A stretch of DNA of 51,351 nucleotides from UBA5109 sp965662565 (GCA_965662565.1 CBFIHS010000010.1:1-51351), one strand, 5' to 3'. Shown: positions 1 through 8,834, counted from the stretch's first letter. Program-made: numbers and translations. Notes: generated from the sequence alone by a model not told the origin.

Positions 1-398
1 CCTGGCGTTGCTACAAGAATATCTACGCCTGGGCCCAACGCTTTTCTTTGAGGGTTGATACTAACACCACCAAAAATAACCAGAGACCTAAGCTTTTCAT
101 TTTTTCCATAGGTTTTAATACTTTCATGAACCTGAGCCGCTAATTCACGAGTCGGGGTTAACACCAAAGCTCGAACTCGCTTAGAGTTAGCACTTCCAGA
201 CTTTTCTGTGAGGCGTTGCAAAAGAGGCAAAGTGAAACCTGCAGTTTTACCTGTTCCAGTTTGTGCAGCAGCCAATACATCTTTTCCGCTTAATGTTGCA
301 GGTATCGACTGAAGCTGAATAGGTGTTGGTTTGCTATAACCAGTTTCTTTAACGGCATCCAGCAAGCTTTGTTTTAATCCAAGAGATTCAAAATTCAT
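1..398 (-). CDS. rhlE: ATP-dependent RNA helicase RhlE, N-terminal part (cut by window edge)
   Basis: The minus strand from the ATG at 398 reads about 132 codons to the window edge without a stop. The translation opens MNFESLGL and carries the DEAD-box motifs in order: Q motif (GYSKPTPIQ), Walker A (AQTGTGKT), motif Ia (PTRELA), the GG pair (IFGGVSINPQ) and the ATPG motif, where the window ends. The opening residues and the GGVSINPQ segment resemble E. coli RhlE closely. RhlE unwinds RNA in ribosome maturation and mRNA turnover and is often cold-linked. The DEAD motif and C-terminal RecA domain lie outside the window, so completeness cannot be judged. The CDS is preceded by an unusually long leader (399-794 shared spacer). 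Confidence 0.9.
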   Translation of the reverse strand, partial: MNFESLGLKQSLLDAVKETGYSKPTPIQLQSIPATLSGKDVLAAAQTGTGKTAGFTLPLLQRLTEKSGSANSKRVRALVLTPTRELAAQVHESIKTYGKNEKLRSLVIFGGVSINPQRKALGPGVDILVATP

Positions 399-794
399 TA
401 ATGTTTCCAAATAATTTTAATAAGTAGTGAGCCCACACAAATCACAACCCTCAGCTCGCACTGAAGTGTAATTCAAATTGACTGTGTAAGTGTTTCCAGA
501 GAAGTTCTGGTTGCACAATTGTGCATTCGATAGGGCAACTGTTGTTTAGCAAAAACTGCTAAAACAAAGTTTGTGATAGGAACAACTAGACTCAGAGAAC
601 AACAATACTTTCTTGAAAATTTTCTGGAAAAAAGGCCTTTACGCTAAAGATTATGCACCGGAAGAAAGAGAGCAATAACACTCCATACTCAACCGTGCGC
701 GCACCTTAACACAGTTTCACTATAATAAGTATTGTTTCTGTTGCACTAGATAATTTCTTAAAATGCTATTGGCTAAGATCACTTCCATGAGCAA
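399..794. other. Long spacer: rhlE leader and MFS gene 3' flank
   Basis: No credible gene is seen in these 396 bases. The spacer runs upstream of rhlE (minus) and downstream of the MFS gene (also minus). It holds a perfect 14-bp palindrome TGCACAATTGTGCA (512-525), a CCAGA/TCTGG mini-hairpin just beside it, a GTTTAGC/GCTAAAAC inverted repeat around 544-565 and a GTGCGCGCAC palindrome near 695. A long structured leader would fit a cold-inducible helicase mRNA, but this is inference. I did not find a convincing -35/-10 pair. Confidence 0.4.
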
Positions 795-1988
795 TCATTT
801 TTTATAAAGGCCTTCTTTAACAGGCTTATAATAAACAAAATAGTATAAGAGCAGGCCAAAAAGTATGACTATTGATCCATAAAAATAAAAAGACGAAAGA
901 TTGATAACAGTCAGTATGAAGCCTACTAAAAATGTGCCCAACGCAATTCCTGTATCGAAAATCGAGAGAAAGGTTGCCATTGCTAAGCCCCGTTTTTGTG
1001 GTAAAACATATTCAACTGCTAAGGTTTGGAAATTTGAAAATAAGGTTCCCCAGCCTAAGCCTAGAAAGACAGAAGCCAATAAAAAAACCCATGCAGATGA
1101 AGACTGGCTTAAAATAAACATTCCTATAGCTAAAATAAAAATCGCCGGAAAAACAAGTAAGCCAGTCCCGAAGCGATCAGACCAGCGACCAGTAAAAGGT
1201 CTTGAGACTAACATCGCGGCAGCATAAAAAACGAAGAAATATGCTGACACTTCAAACAACCCAATTTCTTCAGCATAAACAGAAACAAAAGCAACGATAG
1301 AAGAATAAACGACTGCGAATAATCCAGCCACTATCGAAATTCGTAATGCCTTCCTTTCTAAAAAACTTCCTTTAGTGATTACTTGTTTTTGATCAGAACT
1401 ATTGTTGGCTAGTTGAGGAATCTTGATAAAGATTGCAGACACAAGAGCCAGAACACTTAAAAATATCGCCACGATAAATAGGTCTTTCCTATCTCCACTT
1501 TGCAAGACAGTTAGTCCCGTAAACGGTCCCGCTACAACTGCCATATTTGCCGCCAAAGTATAATAACCCATGCCCTCAGCTCGACGATTTTCTGGAATGC
1601 TGTTGGCCACTATTCCACCAGAAGCAGTAGTCGCCATGCCGAAGCCAATACCGTGAATAAAACGAACTATTAGGAGTGTGTTCATGGAGTTCTGAAAAAG
1701 ATACATTACTGTACTGCCGACGAATATTAACAAACTAATCAACAACATTCTTTTCATACCAAACATTTCAAGCCACTTCCCAGTAAATGGCCGAATGATG
1801 ATTGCCGAAAAAAGGAACACCGTTACTAGTAGGCCTGCTTGAATTTTGGTGGCATCCATTTTTAGTAAGCTATAGGCTGGCATAGTCACGAGCAAATAGT
1901 AAAAAACCAGAAAAACAAAAAAACTTGCTAAGGAGGACCCTATGAAGTTTTTATTCCATAGCTTAGTAATGTGTGTCGATGCTTCCAT
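795..1988 (-). CDS. MFS transporter (12-TM drug/sugar efflux type)
   Basis: A 397-residue, almost wholly hydrophobic protein with about 12 membrane segments. The cytoplasmic loop after TM2 reads RPFTGKWLEMFGMKR, a motif-A-like MFS sequence, and a second copy, SRPFTGRWSDRFGTG, follows in the second half. This gives the two six-helix bundles of a proton-driven efflux permease (YhhS/arabinose-efflux-like group). The start at 1988 is preceded by AGGAAG at good spacing. It is separated from rhlE by 396 bases and is divergent from the Bcr-like gene. The substrate cannot be read from sequence. No regulator gene sits next to it. Confidence 0.85.
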   Translation of the reverse strand: MEASTHITKLWNKNFIGSSLASFFVFLVFYYLLVTMPAYSLLKMDATKIQAGLLVTVFLFSAIIIRPFTGKWLEMFGMKRMLLISLLIFVGSTVMYLFQNSMNTLLIVRFIHGIGFGMATTASGGIVANSIPENRRAEGMGYYTLAANMAVVAGPFTGLTVLQSGDRKDLFIVAIFLSVLALVSAIFIKIPQLANNSSDQKQVITKGSFLERKALRISIVAGLFAVVYSSIVAFVSVYAEEIGLFEVSAYFFVFYAAAMLVSRPFTGRWSDRFGTGLLVFPAIFILAIGMFILSQSSSAWVFLLASVFLGLGWGTLFSNFQTLAVEYVLPQKRGLAMATFLSIFDTGIALGTFLVGFILTVINLSSFYFYGSIVILFGLLLYYFVYYKPVKEGLYKK

Positions 1989-2332
1989 TTCTATGCTTCC
2001 TGTTAAGAGTCAATTTACCGGAGGATTTAAGAATGTCAGTTTTCAAATTTTAGCTTTATTATTTTAGGCATGAGGATATCCTTTTAGTAAGCTAGTGAAT
2101 GAATTTCAAACATTATCCACTGAATAAGTTATAATACCCAGCCAATATAGACCAGTTACCCCTTCTAGCTGCAACACTTGGTAAATTAGCCAAAACAGTA
2201 TAGCAATAGGTCAAAAAGACTCCTTTCTCGGGTCATCCCATCTACCAGTTTATTGTAGTGGCAGACACTAAGATCTTTTTAACTTTTGGACCATGTAGGG
2301 TTTTGAATCAGACTAACGAAAATTGAAAAATT
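1989..2332. other. Divergent promoter region between two MFS genes
   Basis: This 344-base spacer separates two outward-facing transporter genes and must hold both promoters. A GGAGG followed by ATG at 2033 opens only a six-codon frame (MSVFKF), so I do not call a gene. No operator, riboswitch or repeat was recognised. Confidence 0.4.
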
Positions 2333-3562
2333 ATGACAAGCCAGATTGAACACAAGCCCATTCAAACTTCTTTTGTAACCTTAATGGCGATGCTCATGTC
2401 ATTCATTGCACTCGCAATTGATGCAATGATGCCTGCTCTTGGCCAAATCGGTCAGGATCTCGCTGTCGAAAACCCAAATGATGTTCAGCTAATAATTTCA
2501 ACGATTTTTATTGGTATGGCAATTGGCTTGTTATTTTTTGGTCCTTTTGCAGATTCATTTGGTCGTAAAAAGGCAATTTTTTTAGGCTTAGGTATATTTT
2601 TAATCGGTTGCCTTGCTTCAATTTTTTCGACTAGCTTTGATGTCATGCTTTACGGAAGATTGCTCCAAGGTATCGGCGCAGCCTCTTGCCGGGTCGCCAC
2701 CATGTGTATGATTCGTGATGAATACGAAGGTCCAGCTATGGCTAAGATCATGTCTTTCATCATGATTATTTTCATCTTGAGCCCTGCTCTTGCCCCTTCA
2801 ATTGGGCAGATAATCTTAATTTTTGGTAACTGGAGATGGATTTTTGTTGTCATGTTCTCTTTTGCCGTCGTGGGTATTAGTTGGTTAGCACTCGGACAAG
2901 AAGAAACACTTAAGCCAGAGCATCGTCTTCGTTTTGGTCTGGCTCCAATATACCGTGCCATGAAAGAAACTATAAAAAACCGAATTGCTCGAGGCTACAC
3001 CCTTGCTTCAGGCATCGTTTCTGGCGCTTTTGTCGCTTACCTAAATTCAGCTCAACAGATTCTACAAGAACAATACGAGACTGGAGATGCCTTCGCATTG
3101 ATTTTTGGCTTTCTAGCCTTAGCAATTGGAGTAGCTTCCTATACCAATAGCAAGCTGGTATACAAAATGAGTATTGAAAAAATTTGCTTTATTGCACTGA
3201 TAGTAATGGCAATATCAAGTACCGTATTCCTTCCAATAAGCCTAATAACTGGCGGAAACCCTGCTCTAATCCTCTTGATAATCTACCTTTTTATAGTCTT
3301 CTTTTGTATGGGCTTATTATTTGGAAACTTTAGCACCCTAGCAATTTTACCTTTGGGGCATATTGCCGGTTCTGCCAACTCGGTTATTGGCTTCTTTCAA
3401 ACACTGATTTCAGCATTGCTTGGGGCTTATATTGGCTCTCATTATAACGGCACAATAAACCCATTGGTTTTAGGTTTCTTCGTTCTTAGCATTACTTCAC
3501 TGGCAATGGTTTTTAGACTAATTAATACTACTGCGGATAAACCCGTTTCTATCCCAAACTAA
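2333..3562 (+). CDS. Bcr/CflA-family multidrug MFS transporter
   Basis: 409 residues with about 12 predicted membrane helices. The family motif A is clear (FFGPFADSFGRKKAIFLG, about residues 74-91), and the segment LLQGIGAASCRVATMCMIRD matches the Bcr/CflA motif B/C region. These inner-membrane proton antiporters expel drugs such as bicyclomycin or chloramphenicol; the real substrate here is unknown. The start has no strong Shine-Dalgarno (GAAAATTGAAAAATT before ATG), but the first residues and length fit the family. It is monocistronic: its downstream neighbour starts 330 bases away. It is divergent from another MFS gene, though the two belong to different MFS families. Confidence 0.85.
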   Translation: MTSQIEHKPIQTSFVTLMAMLMSFIALAIDAMMPALGQIGQDLAVENPNDVQLIISTIFIGMAIGLLFFGPFADSFGRKKAIFLGLGIFLIGCLASIFSTSFDVMLYGRLLQGIGAASCRVATMCMIRDEYEGPAMAKIMSFIMIIFILSPALAPSIGQIILIFGNWRWIFVVMFSFAVVGISWLALGQEETLKPEHRLRFGLAPIYRAMKETIKNRIARGYTLASGIVSGAFVAYLNSAQQILQEQYETGDAFALIFGFLALAIGVASYTNSKLVYKMSIEKICFIALIVMAISSTVFLPISLITGGNPALILLIIYLFIVFFCMGLLFGNFSTLAILPLGHIAGSANSVIGFFQTLISALLGAYIGSHYNGTINPLVLGFFVLSITSLAMVFRLINTTADKPVSIPN

Positions 3563-3892
3563 GCTCTTATTATAAGCTTTTCCAGAAACAGCTGTTTAAA
3601 CAGCTACACAGCTCTATTCCAATGTTTTCCCTCATTTTTTGCACATTTATGGACTACTCTTGCTGTTCCTAAAAACTAATTTTTGATGCATACTGATCTA
3701 GCTCTAGTAGGTATTAATTGTATTTAGCGGGATCGCGCTGATACCCAAAAAATCATAAAGTTCTAATACTAAAAATTACATGTTTTTTAAATTTAAAACG
3801 TTTTACACAATATAAACAAAGAATCTCTACTAACAAATTTCTATTAGGCTTACCTTCTAGAAAAAATAATGCTCTAAGCAAAGGGGTCATCA
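3563..3892. other. Spacer with palindromes before the ankyrin gene
   Basis: No gene is seen. Perfect palindromes lie at 3590-3605 (AGCTGTTTAAACAGCT) and 3794-3805 (TAAAACGTTTTA). The first is 27 bases after the transporter stop but is not followed by a T-run, so it is not a standard terminator. The second lies about 90 bases upstream of the ankyrin gene, where an operator could sit. A good ribosome site (AAAGGGG) precedes the ATG at 3893. Confidence 0.35.
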
Positions 3893-5455
3893 ATGAAAAC
3901 TACAAAGCACCTTAAAACTAAACTTTCTAGCTTAATACTACTGGCAGGTCTAGCGGCTCAACCTGGCTATAGCGCCCTGGTTGATATGGCTGAGTACCAA
4001 GACTGGGATGCACTGCAAGCTTCAATATCAAATGAGGATATTAATGCGGTCCAACCAGATGGAATGACTGCTCTATTTTGGGCTGTTTACCATGACCAAG
4101 CCGATGTGGTAAGCCTTCTTTTGAATGCTGGCGCTAATCCAGATGCGAGTAATCGTTATGGTATGACCCCTTTAATTCAGGCCGCAATGAACGGTAATAG
4201 TGAAATCATTTCTATGCTGCTCGACGCTGGAGTAAATCCAAATGAGGCTACCCTTCAAGGTGACACAGCTCTGATGAATGCTGCGCAAACAGGCGCTCTT
4301 AATGGCGTTGAAGCACTAATTGATGCGGGCGCCGATATTGAAGCCAGAGACTCATACTATTACCAAACTCCATTGATGTGGGGTGCAGCTGCAGATAACG
4401 TTGAAGTTGTAAGAGCCTTAATAGACGCCGGAGCAGAAGTAAATGCGCGTTCAGCTGAACTTATTTTTGCTGGCGTTGCTCAAGAAGGCCGTGGTGTTGG
4501 TGGAGACTTTCCTAATGGTGGCTTAAGCGCACTGCACCATGCTGCTCGCGAAAATGCAATTGAGACTGCCAAGCTTCTTCTCGAAGCAGGCGCAGACCCT
4601 GATATGCATGATCCACGCGGTATGTCTCCTCTTCGAGTTGCCGTTGCTAATTCAAACTTAGATTTAGTAAAAGTAATGATCGAAAGTGGAGCGGATCTTA
4701 ACGACGGCGCTTTGATCGACATAATCGAAACAGAATATAAAGAAATTGCTTTTGTTAGAGCTGAAAAAAACTACGATAACAAAACTACGGTTAGAGAGCT
4801 TGTGGACTTAATGTTCGAAATGGGCGTTGATCCTGACTCCTACCCTGAAATGCCTATCCCTTTCCAAAGTACAAACTTCATTGGTGGTCACGGACAAGCT
4901 GGTCGAACTGCCCTATATAACGAAACCGAAGAACTCCATAATGATTGGGTATCGTATCTTCTAGAAAGAGGCGCTAACCCTGATGCAGTCACCAAAGAGG
5001 GTAACTCACCGCTTTCTGCGGCTCTTTACATCATGAGTGGTCGCCGTCCTGATGCTGGTATCTATGATGATGAAGGCAGATCCCTAGAAAAGATAATGCC
5101 TACTGTTCAGATCTTGTTAGATCATGGTGCGGACGTGAACTCTCTTGTAGGAGAAGGACAAACCTTAGTTCATCAAGCTGCTGCTTATGGCAACAATGAA
5201 GTAATTGAATTCCTAGTCGCGCAAGGCGTTGATCTGTCAGTTAAGGATGACAGCAACAGAACAGCTCTTGATGTGGCCAGCGGTGTTCCTTCCTTGTTTG
5301 CTGAAGTTGAGATGAACGCTATCGTTCCAAAAGAGATACCTGTGTATGAAGAAACCATGGCTCTATTAACTGAGGCTATGAATGAAGCAGGTATTGCTAT
5401 TGAGGAGTATGTTGCTCCACCAGCCCCAGAAGTTATTTCAAGCATTGACGGCTAA
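3893..5455 (+). CDS. Exported ankyrin-repeat protein
   Basis: 520 residues. An N-terminal signal peptide (basic start, hydrophobic SSLILLAGLAA, likely cleavage near GYSA, residue 27-28) sends it to the periplasm. The rest is mostly ankyrin repeats: at least eight units of the G-xTAL-xxAA type, such as DGMTALFWAVYHDQADVVSLLL, YGMTPLIQAAMNG and GQTLVHQAAAYGNNEVIEFLV. The order is interrupted around residues 160-180 and 270-330 by longer insertions. The C-terminus is Pro/Ala-rich. Ankyrin arrays bind proteins, so this is probably a scaffold or partner for the cytochrome-type lipoprotein encoded 77 bases downstream on the same strand. The link is inferred from adjacency. The start has the strong AAAGGGG site. 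No enzymatic domain is visible. Confidence 0.85.
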   Translation: MKTTKHLKTKLSSLILLAGLAAQPGYSALVDMAEYQDWDALQASISNEDINAVQPDGMTALFWAVYHDQADVVSLLLNAGANPDASNRYGMTPLIQAAMNGNSEIISMLLDAGVNPNEATLQGDTALMNAAQTGALNGVEALIDAGADIEARDSYYYQTPLMWGAAADNVEVVRALIDAGAEVNARSAELIFAGVAQEGRGVGGDFPNGGLSALHHAARENAIETAKLLLEAGADPDMHDPRGMSPLRVAVANSNLDLVKVMIESGADLNDGALIDIIETEYKEIAFVRAEKNYDNKTTVRELVDLMFEMGVDPDSYPEMPIPFQSTNFIGGHGQAGRTALYNETEELHNDWVSYLLERGANPDAVTKEGNSPLSAALYIMSGRRPDAGIYDDEGRSLEKIMPTVQILLDHGADVNSLVGEGQTLVHQAAAYGNNEVIEFLVAQGVDLSVKDDSNRTALDVASGVPSLFAEVEMNAIVPKEIPVYEETMALLTEAMNEAGIAIEEYVAPPAPEVISSIDG

Positions 5456-5471
5456 CTAAAAACCTAAAAAG

Positions 5472-5499
5472 CTGGAATAGGGTTCAAACCCTATTCCAG
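5472..5499. other. Perfect 13-bp hairpin between ankyrin and DUF1592 genes
   Basis: CTGGAATAGGGTT (5472-5484) is followed after two bases by its exact complement AACCCTATTCCAG (5487-5499). In RNA this gives a very stable stem with a tight loop. The 3' side on the plus strand is TACTAATAAAAAA, not a T-run, so it is unlikely to be a full terminator for plus-strand transcription. A stabiliser or processing stem that sets the ratio of the two gene products is more likely. Confidence 0.7.
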
Positions 5500-5532
5500 T
5501 ACTAATAAAAAAGAATAAGTCAGGTATTAAAA

Positions 5533-7992
5533 ATGAAAAAACAAACTGTCTCAGCCTTGATTATCACGGGCTTAGGTCTAGGCCTAGTAGCCTGTAATAA
5601 TTCATCCGAGGACGTTTCTTTAGAAGAAAGCGCAAGTGTCCAACTTGCGGCTGTTCAGGAACTTCCTCCATTGGACGATCAATGGAATATGATCTATGAC
5701 TATTGTGTGGATTGCCATAATGAAACTGATTATACCGGCGGTCTGTCTTTAGAATACGTTGCTCCAGATTTTGTCCATGAAGAAGGTGAGATCTGGGAGA
5801 AAGCAATCAAAAAACTTTCTACTGGCCAGATGCCTCCTCTTGGAGAACGCCAGCCTTCTCCAGAGCAAAGACAGACTTTTGTTGCTTCATTAGAAAAGGT
5901 ATTAGATGAAGAAGCCGAAACCAACCCTAACCCTGGTCTTGCAGTTCTGCCACGTTTGAATCGAACTGAGTACCAAAATGCAATTCGTGACTTGTTACAT
6001 CTAGATGTTGATGCCACTTCGTTTTTGTTAGCAGATGACTCAGCTGAAGGTTTCGACAACATGTCAGCTGCCTTACAAGTCTCTGCAACTATGCTAGAAG
6101 GCTTCGTAGCCGCATCGGGACGCGTAACCTCGCTTGCTATCGGCAACATGGATATGCAACCAGACTTTGCCGTGTATCGAGCTCCGGGTGATGCCTCTCA
6201 AGACAGACATATTCCAGGCGCACCAATTGGCACTGTTGGTGGAGTGGCCTTCGAGCATTACTTTCCTTTAGATGGAACTTATGAGTTGACGCCCGCTTTG
6301 GCACGAACCATTCAGGATGAAGCGCGTGGTATTGAATTCCCAAGCACTCTCGAGATTACTATCGATAAGCAGCGTGTCCACACAGCTGACTTCGGTGGTT
6401 ATCAAGACACTGAAGCTGGAGAGTTCGGGTCAACCAGCTTTCAATTGGCCGAGGCTATCGATGAGCGCTTTAAATTTAGAACATTCCTAAGCGCAGGCAA
6501 GCATCAGATTGCTGTTAATTTCTTGCGAGTTCCAAACTCACCAGATGCTGAAGTGTGGAAACAGCACAACCGCACCTCTCTGGATACAGACGTTCTAAAA
6601 GGACCTCCTCACCTAGATAAAGTTGAAATTCGTGGACCTTTCGAAGCAAGCGGCAAAGGCACAACGGCGGCTCGTGAAAAGATATTTATCTGCGAACCAG
6701 GCATTTTAGAAGATGAGCAGCTTTCTTGTGCAAGTGAGATACTCTCAACCTTAGCTAGACAAGCTTATCGTCGCCCTGTGACTGAAAACGAAGTGTCTGA
6801 CTTACTCGGTTTTTATGAAATGGGCAGAGAGCTTGGCGGTTTTGAGAAAGGTATTGAAACAGGACTACGTCGCATCATTTCTGGCCCTGAGTTTCTTTTC
6901 AGAGTTTCTGAAGTTCCAGCCGGTCTCGCTCCAGGACAAGCTTATGAGATTGATGACTTAGAGCTTGCCTCAAGACTTTCTTTCTTCCTTTGGAGCACCA
7001 TTCCTGATGAGGAATTGATTGATCTAGCCACTGAAGACAGATTAAGCGATCCAGCAGTGCTTGAAGCTCAAGTTAAACGTATGCTTGCTGATCCCAAAGC
7101 TGAAAATCTGACTACGAATTTTGCCAGTCAATGGTTAACATTACGTAATCTAAATGCGATCGTACCTGATCCCGCCCTATTCCCTGATTATGATGACAAT
7201 CTGCGTCAAGCTTCTATGAAAGAAACGCAAATGCTTTTTAAAAGCATCGTGGATGAAGACAGAAGCATTATTGACCTAATCAATGCAGATTACACTTTCA
7301 TCAATGAAGACCTAGCGAAAGTCTATGATATTCCGGGTATTGTAGGTTCGCGTATGCGTAGAGTGGAATTAGAAGATGACGAAAGGCGCGGAGTCTTAGG
7401 TCACAGCAGTATTCTAACGCTTACTTCGCTGGGCATCAGAACCTCGCTAGTTACTAGAGGCAAGTGGTTCCTAACGAATTTAGTTGGCACTCCACCACCT
7501 GAACCACCTGCTGATGTTAATACAGACCTCAGTAGATTTATTGATGGTGAACCAAAATCTCTTCGTACTTTGATGGAATTGCATCGCTCGGATCCTGTCT
7601 GTTCAGGATGCCACAAACTAATGGATACTATCGGTATTGCCATGGAACATTATGACGGTGTTGGTCGCTATCGCAACTATGATGGAGAGGTACTAATCGA
7701 TCCTGTAGACACTTTATTTGATGGGACTGAAATTTCCAGCGTGAGTGACTTACGTAATTGGTTAGTAGACCGACCTGAGTTATTTGCACGAACAACTACT
7801 GAAAAACTCATGCAGTTCGCTATCAGCAGACCAATCGAATACTACGATATGCCACACGTAAGGACCATATTACGTGACACAGCAGCAGATGATTATAAAT
7901 TCTCATCTCTTGTTATGGGCATAGTAAATAGCGTTCCTTTCCGTATGAGAGTTAATGATGTTCCTGGAGAGGCAGTAGCTGCTACCAACTAA
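5533..7992 (+). CDS. DUF1587/DUF1592/DUF1588/DUF1585-type cytochrome lipoprotein
   Basis: 819 residues. A lipoprotein signal ends in LVAC with the acylated Cys at 21. A heme-c motif CVDCH lies at 58-62 inside a planctomycete-type cytochrome domain (MPPLGERQPS follows). Next come a DUF1587-like stretch (LPRLNRTEYQNAIRDLL, about 138), a carbohydrate-binding-like middle part, DUF1595/DUF1592 (RQAYRRPVTENEV; LASRLSFFLWSTIPDEEL), DUF1588 (RRGVLGHSSILTLTS, TPPPEPPADV) and DUF1585 at the end. A second CxxCH, CSGCH (690-694), precedes the last domain. The family is common in Planctomycetes and marine proteobacteria; its reaction is unproven, and a periplasmic oxidation is often assumed. It is usually found with a DUF1552 partner, which is absent here; the ankyrin gene takes the adjacent place. 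Confidence 0.88.
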   Translation: MKKQTVSALIITGLGLGLVACNNSSEDVSLEESASVQLAAVQELPPLDDQWNMIYDYCVDCHNETDYTGGLSLEYVAPDFVHEEGEIWEKAIKKLSTGQMPPLGERQPSPEQRQTFVASLEKVLDEEAETNPNPGLAVLPRLNRTEYQNAIRDLLHLDVDATSFLLADDSAEGFDNMSAALQVSATMLEGFVAASGRVTSLAIGNMDMQPDFAVYRAPGDASQDRHIPGAPIGTVGGVAFEHYFPLDGTYELTPALARTIQDEARGIEFPSTLEITIDKQRVHTADFGGYQDTEAGEFGSTSFQLAEAIDERFKFRTFLSAGKHQIAVNFLRVPNSPDAEVWKQHNRTSLDTDVLKGPPHLDKVEIRGPFEASGKGTTAAREKIFICEPGILEDEQLSCASEILSTLARQAYRRPVTENEVSDLLGFYEMGRELGGFEKGIETGLRRIISGPEFLFRVSEVPAGLAPGQAYEIDDLELASRLSFFLWSTIPDEELIDLATEDRLSDPAVLEAQVKRMLADPKAENLTTNFASQWLTLRNLNAIVPDPALFPDYDDNLRQASMKETQMLFKSIVDEDRSIIDLINADYTFINEDLAKVYDIPGIVGSRMRRVELEDDERRGVLGHSSILTLTSLGIRTSLVTRGKWFLTNLVGTPPPEPPADVNTDLSRFIDGEPKSLRTLMELHRSDPVCSGCHKLMDTIGIAMEHYDGVGRYRNYDGEVLIDPVDTLFDGTEISSVSDLRNWLVDRPELFARTTTEKLMQFAISRPIEYYDMPHVRTILRDTAADDYKFSSLVMGIVNSVPFRMRVNDVPGEAVAATN

Positions 7993-8015
7993 ATCATAAA
8001 TTCTTCAAACCAAAT

Positions 8016-8044
8016 AAAAAGGCAGCTTCTAGCTGCCTTTTTTT
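8016..8044. terminator. Bidirectional intrinsic terminator between DUF1592 gene and ompW
   Basis: GGCAGCT-TCT-AGCTGCC is flanked by A5 on the left and T7 on the right, giving a GC-rich stem with U-tracts on both strands. It lies 24 bases after the DUF1592 stop and about 42 bases after the ompW stop on the other strand, so it can stop both convergent transcripts. Confidence 0.93.
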
Positions 8045-8085
8045 ATGCTTAAGATTGTAAGAATAAAAAATATTTTACATAGCGG

Positions 8086-8766
8086 TTAAAATTTATAGCC
8101 CACTCCAAGCATGTAAACCCAAGGGTCTATATCCAAATCAACTCTCAAGCTAGTGGCTACTTCAATCGTGGTTCCAATATCCATTTTCCATATTGCAGCA
8201 TTAAATAAGAACCTGTCATTAATACTAATATCAATACCAACCTGTACCGTAAACCCCATAGAATCATCAGCATCTATAGCGTAATTGCCCGCAGTACCGA
8301 CTGCATGAAGTAAGCTCATTCCATTGGCTGTAGCTTCAGTTTCCAACAGCATTAAATAGTTAACACCCACACCAACATAAGGATTTATGCTGCTGTCACT
8401 ATTAAAGAAATATTGAGCACTCAGCGTTGGCGGTAAATGCTTAGCTTTTGCTATTGAGCCCAATCCACTTAGGTCTCCAGAGAAATCTACAGTGTGCGTA
8501 AAAGGTGGTGATGCCAATAACTCAACACCGATGTTATCTGTAACCATATAACTGAAGGTCAGCCCCAGCTGGGTATCACTGCCAATACTAACTTGCCCAT
8601 TAGATGATACGGCTGCAGGTTGAATGACCCCACTGTCTTCAGAAGGATTAACCGACGCAGCTCCTGCTCGAAGAATCCAATCACCAGCCTCATGAGCTTG
8701 AACAGAAAAACATGAGAAACTCATTATTCCAATAATGCTATTTATATACTTTCTATTGATCATCAT
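8086..8766 (-). CDS. ompW: OmpW-family outer membrane protein
   Basis: 226 residues: a signal peptide (about 1-24, ending VQA) and then HEAGDWILRAGAASVNPSEDSG, the hallmark N-terminus of OmpW. An eight-strand barrel pattern follows (GLTFSYMVTDNIGVELLA, PTLSAQYFFNSDSSINPYVGVGVNY) and the chain ends in YKF, the aromatic terminus recognised by the Bam machinery. OmpW proteins form narrow hydrophobic channels and are linked to stress and oxygen adaptation. The ATG-ATG start at 8766 has a weak ribosome site. Its promoter carries an FNR-type box (8821-8834), which agrees with the known oxygen-responsive control of ompW in enterobacteria. Monocistronic, closed by the terminator at 8016-8044. Confidence 0.93.
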   Translation of the reverse strand: MMINRKYINSIIGIMSFSCFSVQAHEAGDWILRAGAASVNPSEDSGVIQPAAVSSNGQVSIGSDTQLGLTFSYMVTDNIGVELLASPPFTHTVDFSGDLSGLGSIAKAKHLPPTLSAQYFFNSDSSINPYVGVGVNYLMLLETEATANGMSLLHAVGTAGNYAIDADDSMGFTVQVGIDISINDRFLFNAAIWKMDIGTTIEVATSLRVDLDIDPWVYMLGVGYKF

Positions 8767-8792
8767 TTTTACCCATATCGCATTGAAAAAAC

Positions 8793-8834
8793 AAAATAAT
8801 CAATTGCTTAAAAAAGAGCATTGATTCAAATCAT
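8793..8834 (-). promoter_or_regulatory. FNR/ANR-type activator site and -10 of ompW
   Basis: TTGATTCAAATCAT (8821-8834) matches the FNR consensus TTGATnnnnATCAA at 9 of 10 specified bases. On the minus strand a -10-like TATTTT occupies 8798-8793. If transcription starts at about 8786, the centre of the box is at -41.5, the classic position for FNR activation. The first codon lies about 20 bases beyond that start. Seen in sequence: box and -10. Inferred: start site and regulator. Confidence 0.72.

Noticed and set aside
901..1227. Plus-strand frames of 108 and 61 codons within the MFS gene
   Set aside because: They lie antisense to a clear membrane transporter and show no family likeness.
2033..2053. 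GGAGG plus ATG opening a six-codon frame in the MFS spacer
   Set aside because: Only MSVFKF; no sign of a leader peptide role or attenuator downstream.
3590..3605. Palindrome AGCTGTTTAAACAGCT as a terminator
   Set aside because: AT-rich centre and no T-run behind it; kept only as a note in the spacer.
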